64,000 nucleotides of DNA from DASSLY01 sp035689185 (GTDB taxonomy: Bacteria; Actinomycetota; Actinomycetes; Actinomycetales; Dermatophilaceae): the NCBI GenBank assembly GCA_035689185.1, contig DASSLY010000096.1, forward strand, positions 1 to 64,000, written 5' to 3'. Of this stretch, positions 15,707 to 23,345 are shown one piece after another. The translations under genes and the position numbers were made by a program. Under the pieces are notes generated by a model. The model was not told the origin of the DNA, did not search any database, and saw nothing but the letters and a program-made list of their open reading frames with translations. Numbering within the stretch: position 1 is the first letter of the stretch; the number at the start of each line of letters is the position of its first letter.

Positions 15707-17074
15707 TCAGCTCGCTGCGGGCGCTACGGGCAGGCCTGTTTTGGCGGCGTGTTCCTCGAAGCTGTCGTCGACGAGCACGACGTTCATGCCGTGGGCGGCC
15801 AGCAGGGACGCGGCGATCGCGGCCCGGTAGCCGGTGGCGCAGTGCACCCACACCTGCCCGGCCGGCGCTTGCTCAACGCGCGCCGGCAGGTCGTGCAGGG
15901 GAATGTTCACGGCCCCCTCGAGGTGGCCCTGGTCGTACTCGGAGGAGCGCCGGACGTCCAGGATGCTGACCTTGCGGTGGTGACGGACCTGGGCGAGGTC
16001 GGCGAACCCGGCCCGCGGGAAGCTGCCGGTGGGCTCGTCGGTCCACTCCTGCGGTGCGCCGGTGGCGGCGCCCTGAAGCCGGTCGATGCCGATGCGCACC
16101 AGCTCACGCTGTGCCTCGGCGACCTGCTCCGGGCTCTCGCCGAGCAGGGTCAACGGCGTGCCCCAGGGGATCAGCCAGCCGAGGTAGGTGGAGAACTGGC
16201 CGTCGAGACCGAAGTTCAGGGTGCCGACGACGTGGCCGGCGGCGAAGGCGGTGCGGGCGCGCAGGTCGACGACCCACTCGCCGTTCTCCAGACGCTGGCG
16301 AAGGGTCGCCTTGTCCACGGCCTCGGGCTGGCTCAGGTCGGGCGCCTGCGGGCCGGCGCCGTTGAGCGGGCCCATGTGCGCGTAGTAGGCGGGGTAGTCG
16401 TCCAGCGCGGACAGCACGTCGGCGACCCAGCGGTCCTCCTGCTGGGTCAGGGCCGAGTTCGCTTGCTTCTCCTGGCCGACCGTCGAGGCGCTCGCGCCAC
16501 TGCCGGAGTCGGTGGAGCAGAAGCTGCCGAAGCCGTGGGTCGGCAGGACCTGGGCCTGGTCGGCGACCTCGTCGGCCAGCCGGTGCGCCGAGGCGTACTG
16601 GTGGTGGACCAGTTGCTCGGTGTGCTCGGGGCCGAGCAGGTCGGGCCGCCCGGTCGAACCGAAGAGCAGTGAGCCGCCGGTGAAGACGCCGACCTGCTCA
16701 CCGTCGCTTTCCAGGACGTAGGACAGGTGGGTGTACGTGTGGCCGGGCGTGGCCAGGGCGCGCAGCCGCAGCGTCGGGGAGACGTCTACGACGTCGCCGT
16801 CGCGGATCGGGGTGCGGTCGAACCTCACCTGGTCCTCGGCGTTGACGTGGTATGCGGCTCCGGTCGCCTTCGCCAGGGCCAGGTCGCCGGTGACGTAGTC
16901 GTTGTGGATGTGGGTCTCGAAGACGTGGGTGACCCGCACCCCGGCCTGCTCGGCCAGGGTGAGGACCCGGTCGATGTCGCGTTGCGGGTCGATGACGAGA
17001 GCGACCTGGCCGTCGTGGGCGAGGTAGCTGCGGTCGCCGAGCGCGGGGGTCTCGATCGGCACGATGGTGGCCAT
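15707..17074 (-). CDS. Persulfide dioxygenase-rhodanese fusion (MBL fold)
   Basis: This protein has 455 residues. The N-terminal metallo-beta-lactamase domain carries the metal motif HIHNDY (His55, His57, Asp59) and a later TPGHTYTHLSYVL, as in ETHE1/CstB-type non-haem iron persulfide dioxygenases, which oxidise glutathione- or bacillithiol/mycothiol-type persulfides to sulfite. Two rhodanese domains follow. The first (about residues 255-345) has no active cysteine. The second ends with VWVHCATGYRA, with catalytic Cys412. The architecture resembles S. aureus CstB, where dioxygenase and sulfurtransferase act in sequence to give thiosulfate. It lies upstream of the TauE-type exporter in one leftward transcript. 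Confidence 0.9.
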   Translation of the reverse strand: MATIVPIETPALGDRSYLAHDGQVALVIDPQRDIDRVLTLAEQAGVRVTHVFETHIHNDYVTGDLALAKATGAAYHVNAEDQVRFDRTPIRDGDVVDVSPTLRLRALATPGHTYTHLSYVLESDGEQVGVFTGGSLLFGSTGRPDLLGPEHTEQLVHHQYASAHRLADEVADQAQVLPTHGFGSFCSTDSGSGASASTVGQEKQANSALTQQEDRWVADVLSALDDYPAYYAHMGPLNGAGPQAPDLSQPEAVDKATLRQRLENGEWVVDLRARTAFAAGHVVGTLNFGLDGQFSTYLGWLIPWGTPLTLLGESPEQVAEAQRELVRIGIDRLQGAATGAPQEWTDEPTGSFPRAGFADLAQVRHHRKVSILDVRRSSEYDQGHLEGAVNIPLHDLPARVEQAPAGQVWVHCATGYRAAIAASLLAAHGMNVVLVDDSFEEHAAKTGLPVAPAAS

Positions 17075-17128
17075 GGGTGCTGGTCCTTCCGGGAAACGGG
17101 GGTTCGGGGCCTGCCGGCGAACGGATGT

Positions 17129-17452
17129 TCAGGCAGTGGTGGGTCGGCTGCCGGTGACGATGGGCCGTCCCGACTTTGCCCAGGCAGCGGTCCCGCCGGC
17201 GACGGAGCGGGCGTCGAAACCGGCCCGCGCAAGGTAGTCCGCCATGGCGCTGCTGCGGTTCCCGCTGGCGCAGACCACATACACGGGCCGCGCCCGGTCC
17301 AACTCGGACAGGCGGGAGGGCAGCTGGCCCATCGGCACCAGCATCGCGCCCGGAATGTGCCCGTCGACGTACTCGGCGGGCTCGCGGACGTCGACGACGA
17401 CGGCGCCGTCGGCGTGGGCCGCGCTGAACAGCTCCAGGCTCGCGTCGCTCAT
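17129..17452 (-). CDS. Single-domain rhodanese
   Basis: This sulfurtransferase of 107 residues has one rhodanese domain, with VVDVREPAEYVDGHIPGA and the active loop CASGNRS (Cys61). It would move sulfane sulfur between low-molecular-weight persulfides and acceptors. It is the first gene of the leftward persulfide operon, 54 bp before the dioxygenase fusion, and its promoter region carries CsoR/CstR-like operators. An AGAGGAG ribosome site lies about nine bases before the ATG. Confidence 0.9.
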   Translation of the reverse strand: MSDASLELFSAAHADGAVVVDVREPAEYVDGHIPGAMLVPMGQLPSRLSELDRARPVYVVCASGNRSSAMADYLARAGFDARSVAGGTAAWAKSGRPIVTGSRPTTA

Positions 17453-17480
17453 GAAGGAGGTCTCCTCTGCATCGGGGGAA

Positions 17481-17633
17481 GGATACCTACCAGGGTATCC
17501 GCTGGCTCAACCACGGTACCCCTGGGGGCATTCCTGAGGTACGGTTGGGAGAGCTGTGATGCATGCCACGCGACCCGGCGCCAGGGCGGGGAATACCGCG
17601 CAGGCTCCCTACGCTGCATACCCCAGCAGGTAT
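17481..17633. promoter_or_regulatory. Three CsoR/CstR-type operators in the divergent promoter region
   Basis: Three dyads of the form TACCnnnGGGTA sit between the rhodanese and thioredoxin genes. They are GGATACCTACCAGGGTATCC at 17481-17500 (nearly perfect), TACCCCTGGGGGCA at 17517-17530, and ATACCCCAGCAGGTAT at 17618-17633. These match the general G/C-tract dyad bound by CsoR/RcnR/CstR repressors. A CstR-like gene lies about 0.9 kb downstream, so one repressor probably controls both divergent transcripts. Confidence 0.65.
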
Positions 17634-17662
17634 AGAATCCGTAACCAAGCACAAGGAGTGTC

Positions 17663-18040
17663 GTGAGCACCAAGACCCTGACCGGCCAAAACTTCGAGTC
17701 CACTGTCACGGCGGGCGGGATCGTCCTCGTGGACTTCTGGGCCGACTGGTGCGGCCCGTGCCGGATGTTCGCCCCGGTCTTCGAGAAGGCGGCGACGGAG
17801 CACCCGGACATCGTGTTCGGCAAGGTCGACACCGAGGCCGAGAGGGCACTCGCCTCGGCTGCGCAGATCACCTCGATCCCCACGCTGATGGCCTTCCGCG
17901 ACGGCATCCTCGTCTTCAGCCAGCCGGGCGCCCTGCCCGCCGCCGGTCTCGAGCAGGTCATCGCCGGCGTGCGTGCCCTGGACATGGACGACATCCGGCG
18001 GCAGCTCGCCGAACAGCAGGACGACGCCGCCATCGCCTGA
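17663..18040 (+). CDS. trxA: Thioredoxin
   Basis: This thioredoxin has 125 residues and the classical active site WCGPC (Cys30 and Cys33), the buried aspartate in VDFWADW and the cis-proline loop SIPTLMAF. A polar C-terminal tail of about 20 residues extends past the usual fold. GTG start with AAGGAG upstream. It is the first gene of the rightward arm of the persulfide regulon, and it could reduce protein or low-molecular-weight persulfides and the rhodanese cysteines. Confidence 0.93.
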   Translation: MSTKTLTGQNFESTVTAGGIVLVDFWADWCGPCRMFAPVFEKAATEHPDIVFGKVDTEAERALASAAQITSIPTLMAFRDGILVFSQPGALPAAGLEQVIAGVRALDMDDIRRQLAEQQDDAAIA

Positions 18041-18092
18041 TCCCGGCGATGGCACCTCGCAGGAAGATCAAACGCAGACAAGGAGACCCAGC

Positions 18093-18485
18093 ATGGGCTA
18101 CGCACTGAGCACCACCGTGAACCGTGCCTTCGACGAGGCCCTCGAAGCCACCCGAGCCGCCCTGGCGGACCAGGGCTTCGGCGTTCTGACCGAGATCGAC
18201 CTGAAGGCCACCCTGAAGGCCAAGCTCGACGCCGACATCGATCCGCAGGTCATCCTCGGCGCCTGCCGGCCACCGCTGGCCCACGCGGCGCTGGCGGCCG
18301 AGCCCACCATCGGGTTGCTCTTGCCCTGCAACGTCGTCGTGCGCGCGGTGGACCAGTCCCGCACCGCGGTGGAGGCCATGGATCCCGATGTCATGGTCCA
18401 GGTCACCGGCAACGACGCGCTCACCGAGATCGCCGCGGACGCCCGTCAGCGGCTGACCGCGGCGCTCGACAGCCTCACCAGCTAG
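18093..18485 (+). CDS. DUF302 protein
   Basis: This 130-residue protein of the DUF302 family has the typical N-terminal AFDEALEATRAALADQGFGVLTEID and central LGACRPPLAHAALAAEP, including a conserved cysteine, then LLLPCNVVVR. DUF302 proteins often accompany sulfur-oxidation and rhodanese genes, but no reaction is established. AAGGAGACC precedes the ATG. It lies 52 bp after thioredoxin and 33 bp before the repressor, so it is probably co-transcribed. Confidence 0.88.
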   Translation: MGYALSTTVNRAFDEALEATRAALADQGFGVLTEIDLKATLKAKLDADIDPQVILGACRPPLAHAALAAEPTIGLLLPCNVVVRAVDQSRTAVEAMDPDVMVQVTGNDALTEIAADARQRLTAALDSLTS

Positions 18486-18518
18486 CGGATCTCACCCATC
18501 TTCGGGAAAGGAAGCATC

Positions 18519-18785
18519 ATGGTCACCCTCGACAGCGCGGACATGACCCCGGTCATCAACCGGCTGCGCCGAGCCCAGGGCCAGTTGGGCGGGGTCATCC
18601 GGCTGATCGAGGAAGGTCGTGACTGCAAGGACGTCGTAACCCAGCTCGCCGCCGTAGGCCGCGCCCTGGACCGGGCCGGGTTCGCCATCGTCTCCTCCGG
18701 AATGCGCCAGTGCCTGTCCAGCCCTGACGGCGTCAGCGCGGAGGACCAGGCCACCATGGAGAAGCTCTTCCTCACCCTGGCCTGA
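18519..18785 (+). CDS. CstR-like persulfide-sensing repressor (CsoR family)
   Basis: This four-helix CsoR/RcnR-family repressor has 88 residues. It keeps both reactive cysteines, Cys36 (EEGRDCKDV) and Cys65 (GMRQCLSS), but the copper-binding histidine of CsoR (position 61 in the M. tuberculosis protein) is glycine here. Two cysteines without the histidine is the pattern of CstR, which senses persulfides through di- to tetrasulfide links instead of Cu(I). The gene neighbourhood agrees: persulfide dioxygenase, rhodaneses and TauE. It ends the rightward transcript and likely binds the three dyads upstream of thioredoxin. Confidence 0.85.
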   Translation: MVTLDSADMTPVINRLRRAQGQLGGVIRLIEEGRDCKDVVTQLAAVGRALDRAGFAIVSSGMRQCLSSPDGVSAEDQATMEKLFLTLA

Positions 18786-19136
18786 CGGGTCGCGACTCGC
18801 CTGCGGTGAACGCTTCGACATAGCGTCCTGATGCGGCTTTGTTCTCCGTGGTGGAGACGCTTCCTTCACATTCTCCTGGGTGACGGTTGTGGTGTCGTCA
18901 GCACGAGCCCGGCCCGGTCGTGCGGGGGCCCGGTTATCGCGCTCTCCAAACTCGACAAAGGAATGGAAGGCGGATTGACCTTCCGGCCGGCTCACAGACA
19001 CGGACGCCCAGGCGGCGAAAGGGTCGCTGACCGGCGAGTTGGCTGTCCCCCCAGATAAGGGTTTTCGCAAGGTTTCCCCAAGGTGGACCGTCCAGCCTAG
19101 CCTGGGCCCACCGGAACCCTGAGATTGGGGAACTAC
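18786..19136. other. Spacer between the CstR-like gene and DoxX
   Basis: No gene is seen. A hairpin with arms GCACGA and TCGTGC near 18900-18924, followed by GGGGCC, could terminate the persulfide transcript. The promoter of the DoxX gene should lie in the right half, but I see no clear hexamers. Confidence 0.4.
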
Positions 19137-19715
19137 ATGTTTGCCATGACAACGACCGATGCCCTGCAAAATGTCTGGCGATCTCTGAGGAGCGTATGGC
19201 GCCCGCGCGCGGCGACCGCGCAGGTCGTTTCGGCAAGTCCGTCCCGCGCGCTAGCAAGACGGCTGGACGATAAAGTGACTGATGCTCTTCGCCCCCTCGT
19301 CATGCCAGTGCTCCGGATTGCGCTGGGAATGGTGTTCGTGTGGTTCGGGCTACTCAAGGTCATCAACGCATCCCCGGTCGGGGGCCTGGTAGCAGGCACC
19401 TTGCCGTGGGCGCCCGCCGGGTTCATTGTTCCGACGCTGGGGTCGGTTGAAGTTCTCTTGGGGCTGGGCCTGGTCACCGGCATCATGTTGCGGCTGGTCC
19501 TGCCAGCCCTTGTGGCGCACCTGGCAGGCACATTCCTGACCTTCGCGATGCTTCCGGGGCTGATGTTCCACCATCACAACCCACTCTTGCTCACCGAAAA
19601 TGGCGAGTTCGTGATGAAGAACGCGGTGTTGATCAGCGCTGCCCTGGTGCTGGTGGTTCACTCACGTGCTGCGTCCCGCGCGCCGGACCCAGCGCCACCC
19701 GCCATCAGCCGATAA
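19137..19715 (+). CDS. DoxX-family membrane protein
   Basis: This protein of about 192 residues has a polar N-terminal stretch of 55 residues and then four hydrophobic helices starting at VLRIALGMVFVWFGLLK, the DoxX signature. A FHHHNPLL histidine cluster lies between helices three and four. DoxX proteins are quinone- or redox-associated membrane subunits; some work with SodA and SseA in oxidative or thiol stress responses. The ATG at 19137 has GGGGA upstream. It is monocistronic by spacing. Its link to the neighbouring sulfur genes is suggestive only. Confidence 0.8.
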   Translation: MFAMTTTDALQNVWRSLRSVWRPRAATAQVVSASPSRALARRLDDKVTDALRPLVMPVLRIALGMVFVWFGLLKVINASPVGGLVAGTLPWAPAGFIVPTLGSVEVLLGLGLVTGIMLRLVLPALVAHLAGTFLTFAMLPGLMFHHHNPLLLTENGEFVMKNAVLISAALVLVVHSRAASRAPDPAPPAISR

Positions 19716-19979
19716 ACGTGCTCCCGGGCCGCGGCCGCGTTCACCTCGCCGCATGCAAGCCCGCCACGCCACGCCCGGTTGACGTGGGGGCCGCGTGTAA
19801 GACTGCGGCCCCCAACGTCGGCTGTGAAAAGCAAACCAGGCTAAACTGCTGGCACCGTCATGGCGAGGCAGATGTCTTGTAGGTTCTCGGCGTCGCGAGT
19901 ATGGTGCCACCTGCGGCACGCAAGAGATTACTTGGGTGAGCGTCCGCTCCCGGTCTCGGCGGCCGCGCAGGAGTCGCAT

Positions 19980-20552
19980 ATGTGGCGAAAGCACATCTCC
20001 ATGACCATCGGAGCGGCTGCGATATCCGCTATGGGGACGCTGGTCATGGCAGCCCCGAGCGTCGCGTCCCGTAGCGGGGAACAGGTCAAGATCGAAGACG
20101 ACTGTCAGCCGAGGTCGTTCAACCGCGCCATCGGGCCCGGCACCTGCATCGGCGACGGCGAAACCTCCTTCAGCGCGTTCCTTAACGAGCTGGCCGCGAC
20201 CCAGAAGGCAGCGGACTGGAAGTTCGACCCCTCGATGCTCACCACCCACCTCGGCCGTCCGGTGATCCTGGAGAACGAAGGCGGCGAGACCCACAGCTTC
20301 ACGCTCGTCAAGACCTTCGGCGGTGGCTTCATCGAGCCGCTTAACCAGCTCTCGGGCAACCCGGTGCCTGCACCCGAGTGCGCGACCACCCTCCCCGACG
20401 GCAGCCTGGCGCCCAAGCCCCCGTCACCGGTGAACGTGTTCGTGGCTGCTGACCGTGATGCGGCGTTCCGGACCGCCGGGCTCAAGCCGGGGAAGTACAT
20501 GTTCCAGTGCTGCATCCACCCATGGATGCGGGTCGTGCTCACCGTCAGGTGA
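19980..20552 (+). CDS. Secreted cupredoxin-like protein
   Basis: This 190-residue protein has a cleavable signal peptide (WRKHISMTIGAAAISAMG, then TLVMAAPSVAS). The mature part looks like a cupredoxin: a first copper-type histidine in GGETHSFTLV and a C-terminal loop FQCCIHPWM that supplies Cys, His and Met, the type-1 copper ligand set. It probably sits on the outer face of the membrane or in the wall space as an electron carrier or copper-binding protein. GGAG precedes the ATG at 19980. No copper export gene is adjacent. Confidence 0.75.
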   Translation: MWRKHISMTIGAAAISAMGTLVMAAPSVASRSGEQVKIEDDCQPRSFNRAIGPGTCIGDGETSFSAFLNELAATQKAADWKFDPSMLTTHLGRPVILENEGGETHSFTLVKTFGGGFIEPLNQLSGNPVPAPECATTLPDGSLAPKPPSPVNVFVAADRDAAFRTAGLKPGKYMFQCCIHPWMRVVLTVR

Positions 20553-20708
20553 CGCATCGTCCGTTGCGGCACGCGCGCCCAACGGCGGGCGCACGTGCCG
20601 CAACGCGCTTGGTCCGCACAGACGGAGGTGGGGCAGTCCCGGCGGCGGCCGCGAGAAGGTTGACGTCGTGCGGCGGGATGGCCGTCGAGTAGCGAAGGGT
20701 AGCGGGAT

Positions 20709-20957
20709 ATGCCGCAGTTCATGGATGTACACACCAGCATGGTCGGGGTCACCGCTGACCAGCTCGCGGCCGCGCACCAGGCGGACCTGGACATCCAGGG
20801 AGAGGAGGGGGTCGACTTCAAGCAGGCATGGGCCGATCCCAGGACCGGCCACGTCTTCTGCCTGTCCGAGGCACCTAGTGCCGAAGCCGTGCAACGCATC
20901 CACGAGCGGGCCGGTCACCCGGCGGACGAGGTGCACGAGATCACCGTGGTGGTCTGA
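20709..20957 (+). CDS. SCO4226-like (DUF4242) nickel-binding-type protein
   Basis: This 82-residue ferredoxin-like-fold protein starts MPQFMDVHTSM and has HVFCLSEAPSAEAVQRIHERAGHPADEV, the hallmark region of DUF4242/SCO4226 proteins. The Streptomyces member binds nickel. The histidines and cysteine in this region could be ligands here, but the metal is not shown by the sequence. It is a single-gene unit after the cupredoxin gene. Confidence 0.82.
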   Translation: MPQFMDVHTSMVGVTADQLAAAHQADLDIQGEEGVDFKQAWADPRTGHVFCLSEAPSAEAVQRIHERAGHPADEVHEITVVV

Positions 20958-20960
20958 GCT

Positions 20961-21327
20961 GCTGCGGGCCTGCCGCGGCGGCCGCCTGCACGTCGACGTC
21001 GCTGAAGACCCCGCCGGCGTCGAGCTTGTCCCACTGGTCGAACACCAGGTTCGGGTCGCTGGCCGCCTAGCCGCTTGTCGACATACATCGCGCACAGCAG
21101 CGGCTGGTCGAACCCGGTCTGGTACTTGTTCGCCACGATCAGCACCTGGAACTCCAGCGTTCCCAGCGCCGCCGGGATCGTCCGCCCCCGCAGCGCCGGG
21201 TTCATCGATGCCTCGGTGAACCGTGCGGTCGGTGATGACCACGACCGAGTCGAACACCCTGGCCGACGCGCCGTCGTGCAGCGTCGACAGCTGGTGGGCC
21301 AGCCACGCGATCGAGTTCGTCTTGCAG
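20961..21327 (-). pseudogene. Decayed type I restriction HsdR (R subunit) fragment
   Basis: Three pieces of a type I restriction-modification motor subunit can be read on the minus strand in different frames. From upstream to downstream they are KTNSIAWLAHQLSTLHDG...VFDSVVVITDR (about 21327-21225), LEFQVLIVANKYQTGFDQPL and MYVDKRL (about 21157-21070), and NLVFDQWDKLD (about 21058-20961). In an intact HsdR these motifs are separated by hundreds of residues, so a large internal deletion has occurred as well as frameshifts. The GSGK of Walker A is already lost. No hsdM or hsdS remains. Confidence 0.65.
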
Positions 21328-21370
21328 CACACAGGCAGAGCGCGTTGACCTCCTGCAGCCGGTCCGGGGT

Positions 21371-21866
21371 GTCGTCTTCGCACAATCCGGCGGTGAGGGG
21401 GTGCGGGGCGTCGTCTTCGCACAATCCGGCGAAGAGGCGCGGCCCCGGTGGGTCTGGGTGTGTCGTCTTCGCACAATCCGGCGATGACGCGGCCCGGGCG
21501 GGGTCTGGGTGTGTCGTCTTCGCACAATCCGGCGATGGCGGGGTGCGGGCGGGGGTGCGGGGGTGTCGTCTTCGCACAATCCGGCGAAGACGCGCGGCCC
21601 CGGTGGGGTCCGGGGGTGTCGTCTTCGCACAATCCGGCGGTGACGCGGCCCGGGCGGGGTCCGGGGTGTGTCGTCTTCGCACAATCCGGCGATGACGCGG
21701 CCCGGGTGGGGGTGCGGGGGTGTGCGGGTGTCGTCTTCGCGCAATCCGGCGATGACGGGGTGCGGGTGCGGGCGCGGGCGGGGTCTGGGTGTGTCGTCTT
21801 CGCACGATCCGGCGGTGACGCGGCCCGGGTGGGGGTGCGGGTGTGTCGTCTTCGCACAATCCGGCG
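21371..21866. repeat. Ten-unit tandem array, 22-bp core, about 52-bp period
   Basis: A 22-bp core beginning GTCGTCTTCGCACAATCCGG recurs ten times, with starts at 21371, 21410, 21462, 21513, 21565, 21618, 21670, 21730, 21793 and 21845. Spacing is mostly 51-53 bp. Between cores lie G-rich, self-similar spacers such as GCGGCCCGGGCGGGGTCTGG. Two cores have single changes (GCGCAATCC, GCACGATCC). The spacing is not a multiple of three throughout, so it is unlikely to code for protein. It abuts the HsdR remnant. Confidence 0.9.
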
Positions 21867-21989
21867 AAGGCGCGCGGCCCGGGTGGGACCTGCTCCTCGA
21901 AGCCCCCCCGACGCCATACCCCCGCAAGCCGGTGTGTTCGGCCGCGACCAACGCGCGCCCGGTCCGGGCCGCTGGCCTGCCGGGAATCC

Positions 21990-22235
21990 TCAGTCGGTCC
22001 CGCCGGTCAGCAAGGCAAGCAGCGAGTCGACCTCCTCCCGGCAGGCGGGGCAGCCCTGCAGGTGGCGGTCCATGCCGGGGTCGTGGTGGGGCCTGGCGCG
22101 GAGCAGTTCTTCGGCGTAGGCGTCCATCCGCTCGAAGCAGTCGTCGCAGGAAAGCCATGGAGTCGTGTCGAGCAGCAGCGCCTCGACTGCTGCGGCGGAC
22201 AGGGGCCGGGGGCCTTGCTGGGGGGTCTCGTTCAT
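21990..22235 (-). CDS. Anti-sigma factor with zinc-finger (zf-HC2) domain
   Basis: This small 81-residue protein has CDDCFERMDAYAEELL and the HxxxCxxC zinc motif in RHLQGCPACREEVDSLL, the signature of anti-sigma zinc-finger domains. It has no transmembrane segment, so it would act in the cytosol as a soluble, possibly redox-sensitive, anti-sigma factor. It overlaps the sigma factor gene by 4 bp (ATGA), and the two proteins are surely a pair. Confidence 0.85.
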   Translation of the reverse strand: MNETPQQGPRPLSAAAVEALLLDTTPWLSCDDCFERMDAYAEELLRARPHHDPGMDRHLQGCPACREEVDSLLALLTGGTD

Positions 22236-22939
22236 GAGGTGCCTGCCATGGGGGACGCGGTCGTCGACGAGCCTGCTGTGGTCGAGCCAGGAGTGGCCGG
22301 GAGGTAGCCCCGGGCGGTGAGCTCTGTGCGGAGCCGCCCCCGGGCGTCGTGGACGGTCTTGTAGAGCGCGCCGCGGGTGCTTCCCAGCCGTTCGGCCAGG
22401 ACGTCGATGGGCACATCGTCGACGAGCAGCGCGACGGCTATGCGCCGCTGGTACGGCGTGAGGACGGTGTGCATGGCGTCGGCGACGGCGGCTGCGAGGG
22501 CGCTGCCCTCGGCCTGGGCTTCCGGGCTGTCGTGCGGTGCGGCGGGCCGGTCGAGATCCCGCAGCTCGACCTCACGGTGCCGCCACTGCAGCCGGCGCAC
22601 GTCGCTGGCGGCTTGGAGGATGGCGAACTTGAACGCCCACGTGCTGAACCGGCTTCGACCCTCGAACGTGTGCAGCTTGCCGAGCAGGGTGGTCATCGCC
22701 TCGTCGGCGGCCTGGTTGGCGATCACGTCGACCGTGCCCGGGGAGGCGTCTGGCAGCACACCGCGCATGCGCCACACCTGGTGCCGGGCGGCGCGCAGCA
22801 TGAGCCTGTGCAGCTCGCGCATGGCGGACACCTGGTCTGGTCCTGAGGACGTCAGGGCGTGCACCCAGTCCAGCGGCTCCGGCCTGGCGGCGTCGGCGGC
22901 TGCCGGCGGGCGCTGCTCGTCTCGGCTGACCGTGGTCAC
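22232..22939 (-). CDS. ECF-type RNA polymerase sigma factor
   Basis: This protein of about 235 residues has sigma region 2 (ANQAADEAMTTLLGKLHTFE, then GRSRFSTWAFKFAILQAASD) and region 4 (LTPYQRRIAVALLVDDVPI, then DVLAERLGSTRGALYKTVHDARGRLR). It has an N-terminal extension of about 60 residues and a Thr/Ser-rich C-terminal tail. The GTG at 22939 has GAGGTGG upstream and overlaps the previous gene by 4 bp. With the overlapping zinc-finger anti-sigma factor it forms a regulated stress-response unit. No target promoter is identifiable here. Confidence 0.87.
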   Translation of the reverse strand: MTTVSRDEQRPPAAADAARPEPLDWVHALTSSGPDQVSAMRELHRLMLRAARHQVWRMRGVLPDASPGTVDVIANQAADEAMTTLLGKLHTFEGRSRFSTWAFKFAILQAASDVRRLQWRHREVELRDLDRPAAPHDSPEAQAEGSALAAAVADAMHTVLTPYQRRIAVALLVDDVPIDVLAERLGSTRGALYKTVHDARGRLRTELTARGYLPATPGSTTAGSSTTASPMAGTS

Positions 22940-23175
22940 CAGCCCACCTCGGCCTCGCCGATCGGGGCGAGGATGCGCGCGGCCAGCTCCGGGGGACAGC
23001 CGGCGTCCACGAGCTGAAGCAGCGCGTGCAGGTCGACCCGTTGCCGCGCCAGGACCGCGGCCAGGGCGGGCGGGAAACCGCTCTCCCGCAGCCGGCATGC
23101 CCGCCAGGCGACGACGTCCACCGGCGGCCCGGGCTGGCAACAGGGGGTGGCGCTCCGGGCCTGCTCGATCTTCAT
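22936..23175 (-). CDS. Small hypothetical protein in the sigma-factor operon
   Basis: This 79-residue protein starts MKIEQARSATPCCQPGPP and has a helical middle (LRESGFPPALAAVLARQRVD, then LHALLQLVDAGCPPELAARILAP). I do not recognise a family; the two aligned G-P-P segments could be a helical hairpin repeat. It overlaps the sigma-factor gene by 4 bp, so it is translationally coupled and probably modulates the same response. The three cysteines (a CC pair and one near the end) may be redox-active. Confidence 0.65.
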   Translation of the reverse strand: MKIEQARSATPCCQPGPPVDVVAWRACRLRESGFPPALAAVLARQRVDLHALLQLVDAGCPPELAARILAPIGEAEVGW

Positions 23176-23345
23176 ACCGTGTCTGCTGCCGCGCGGACCA
23201 GTTCTCTTACCCCCAGCTCTCACTCCGGTAAGACCGACTCGCCTCGCCGCCACCAACACCGTGTCAGCCTCCCACCGCGGCGCCCCGGTGTCACCGGGCC
23301 CGGCCGCGACCGGGGAGGGCCGCAGGACCGATCCAGGAGGACACC

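Noticed and set aside
21371..21866. CRISPR array
   Set aside because: The core is only 22 bp, the spacers resemble each other, the period varies from 39 to 63 bp and no cas gene is near. It is a tandem repeat.
20424..21917. Long minus-strand open frame across the repeats
   Set aside because: All three minus-strand frames stay open because of high GC. The repeat period shifts frame, and the frame runs through the antisense of the cupredoxin and SCO4226-like genes.
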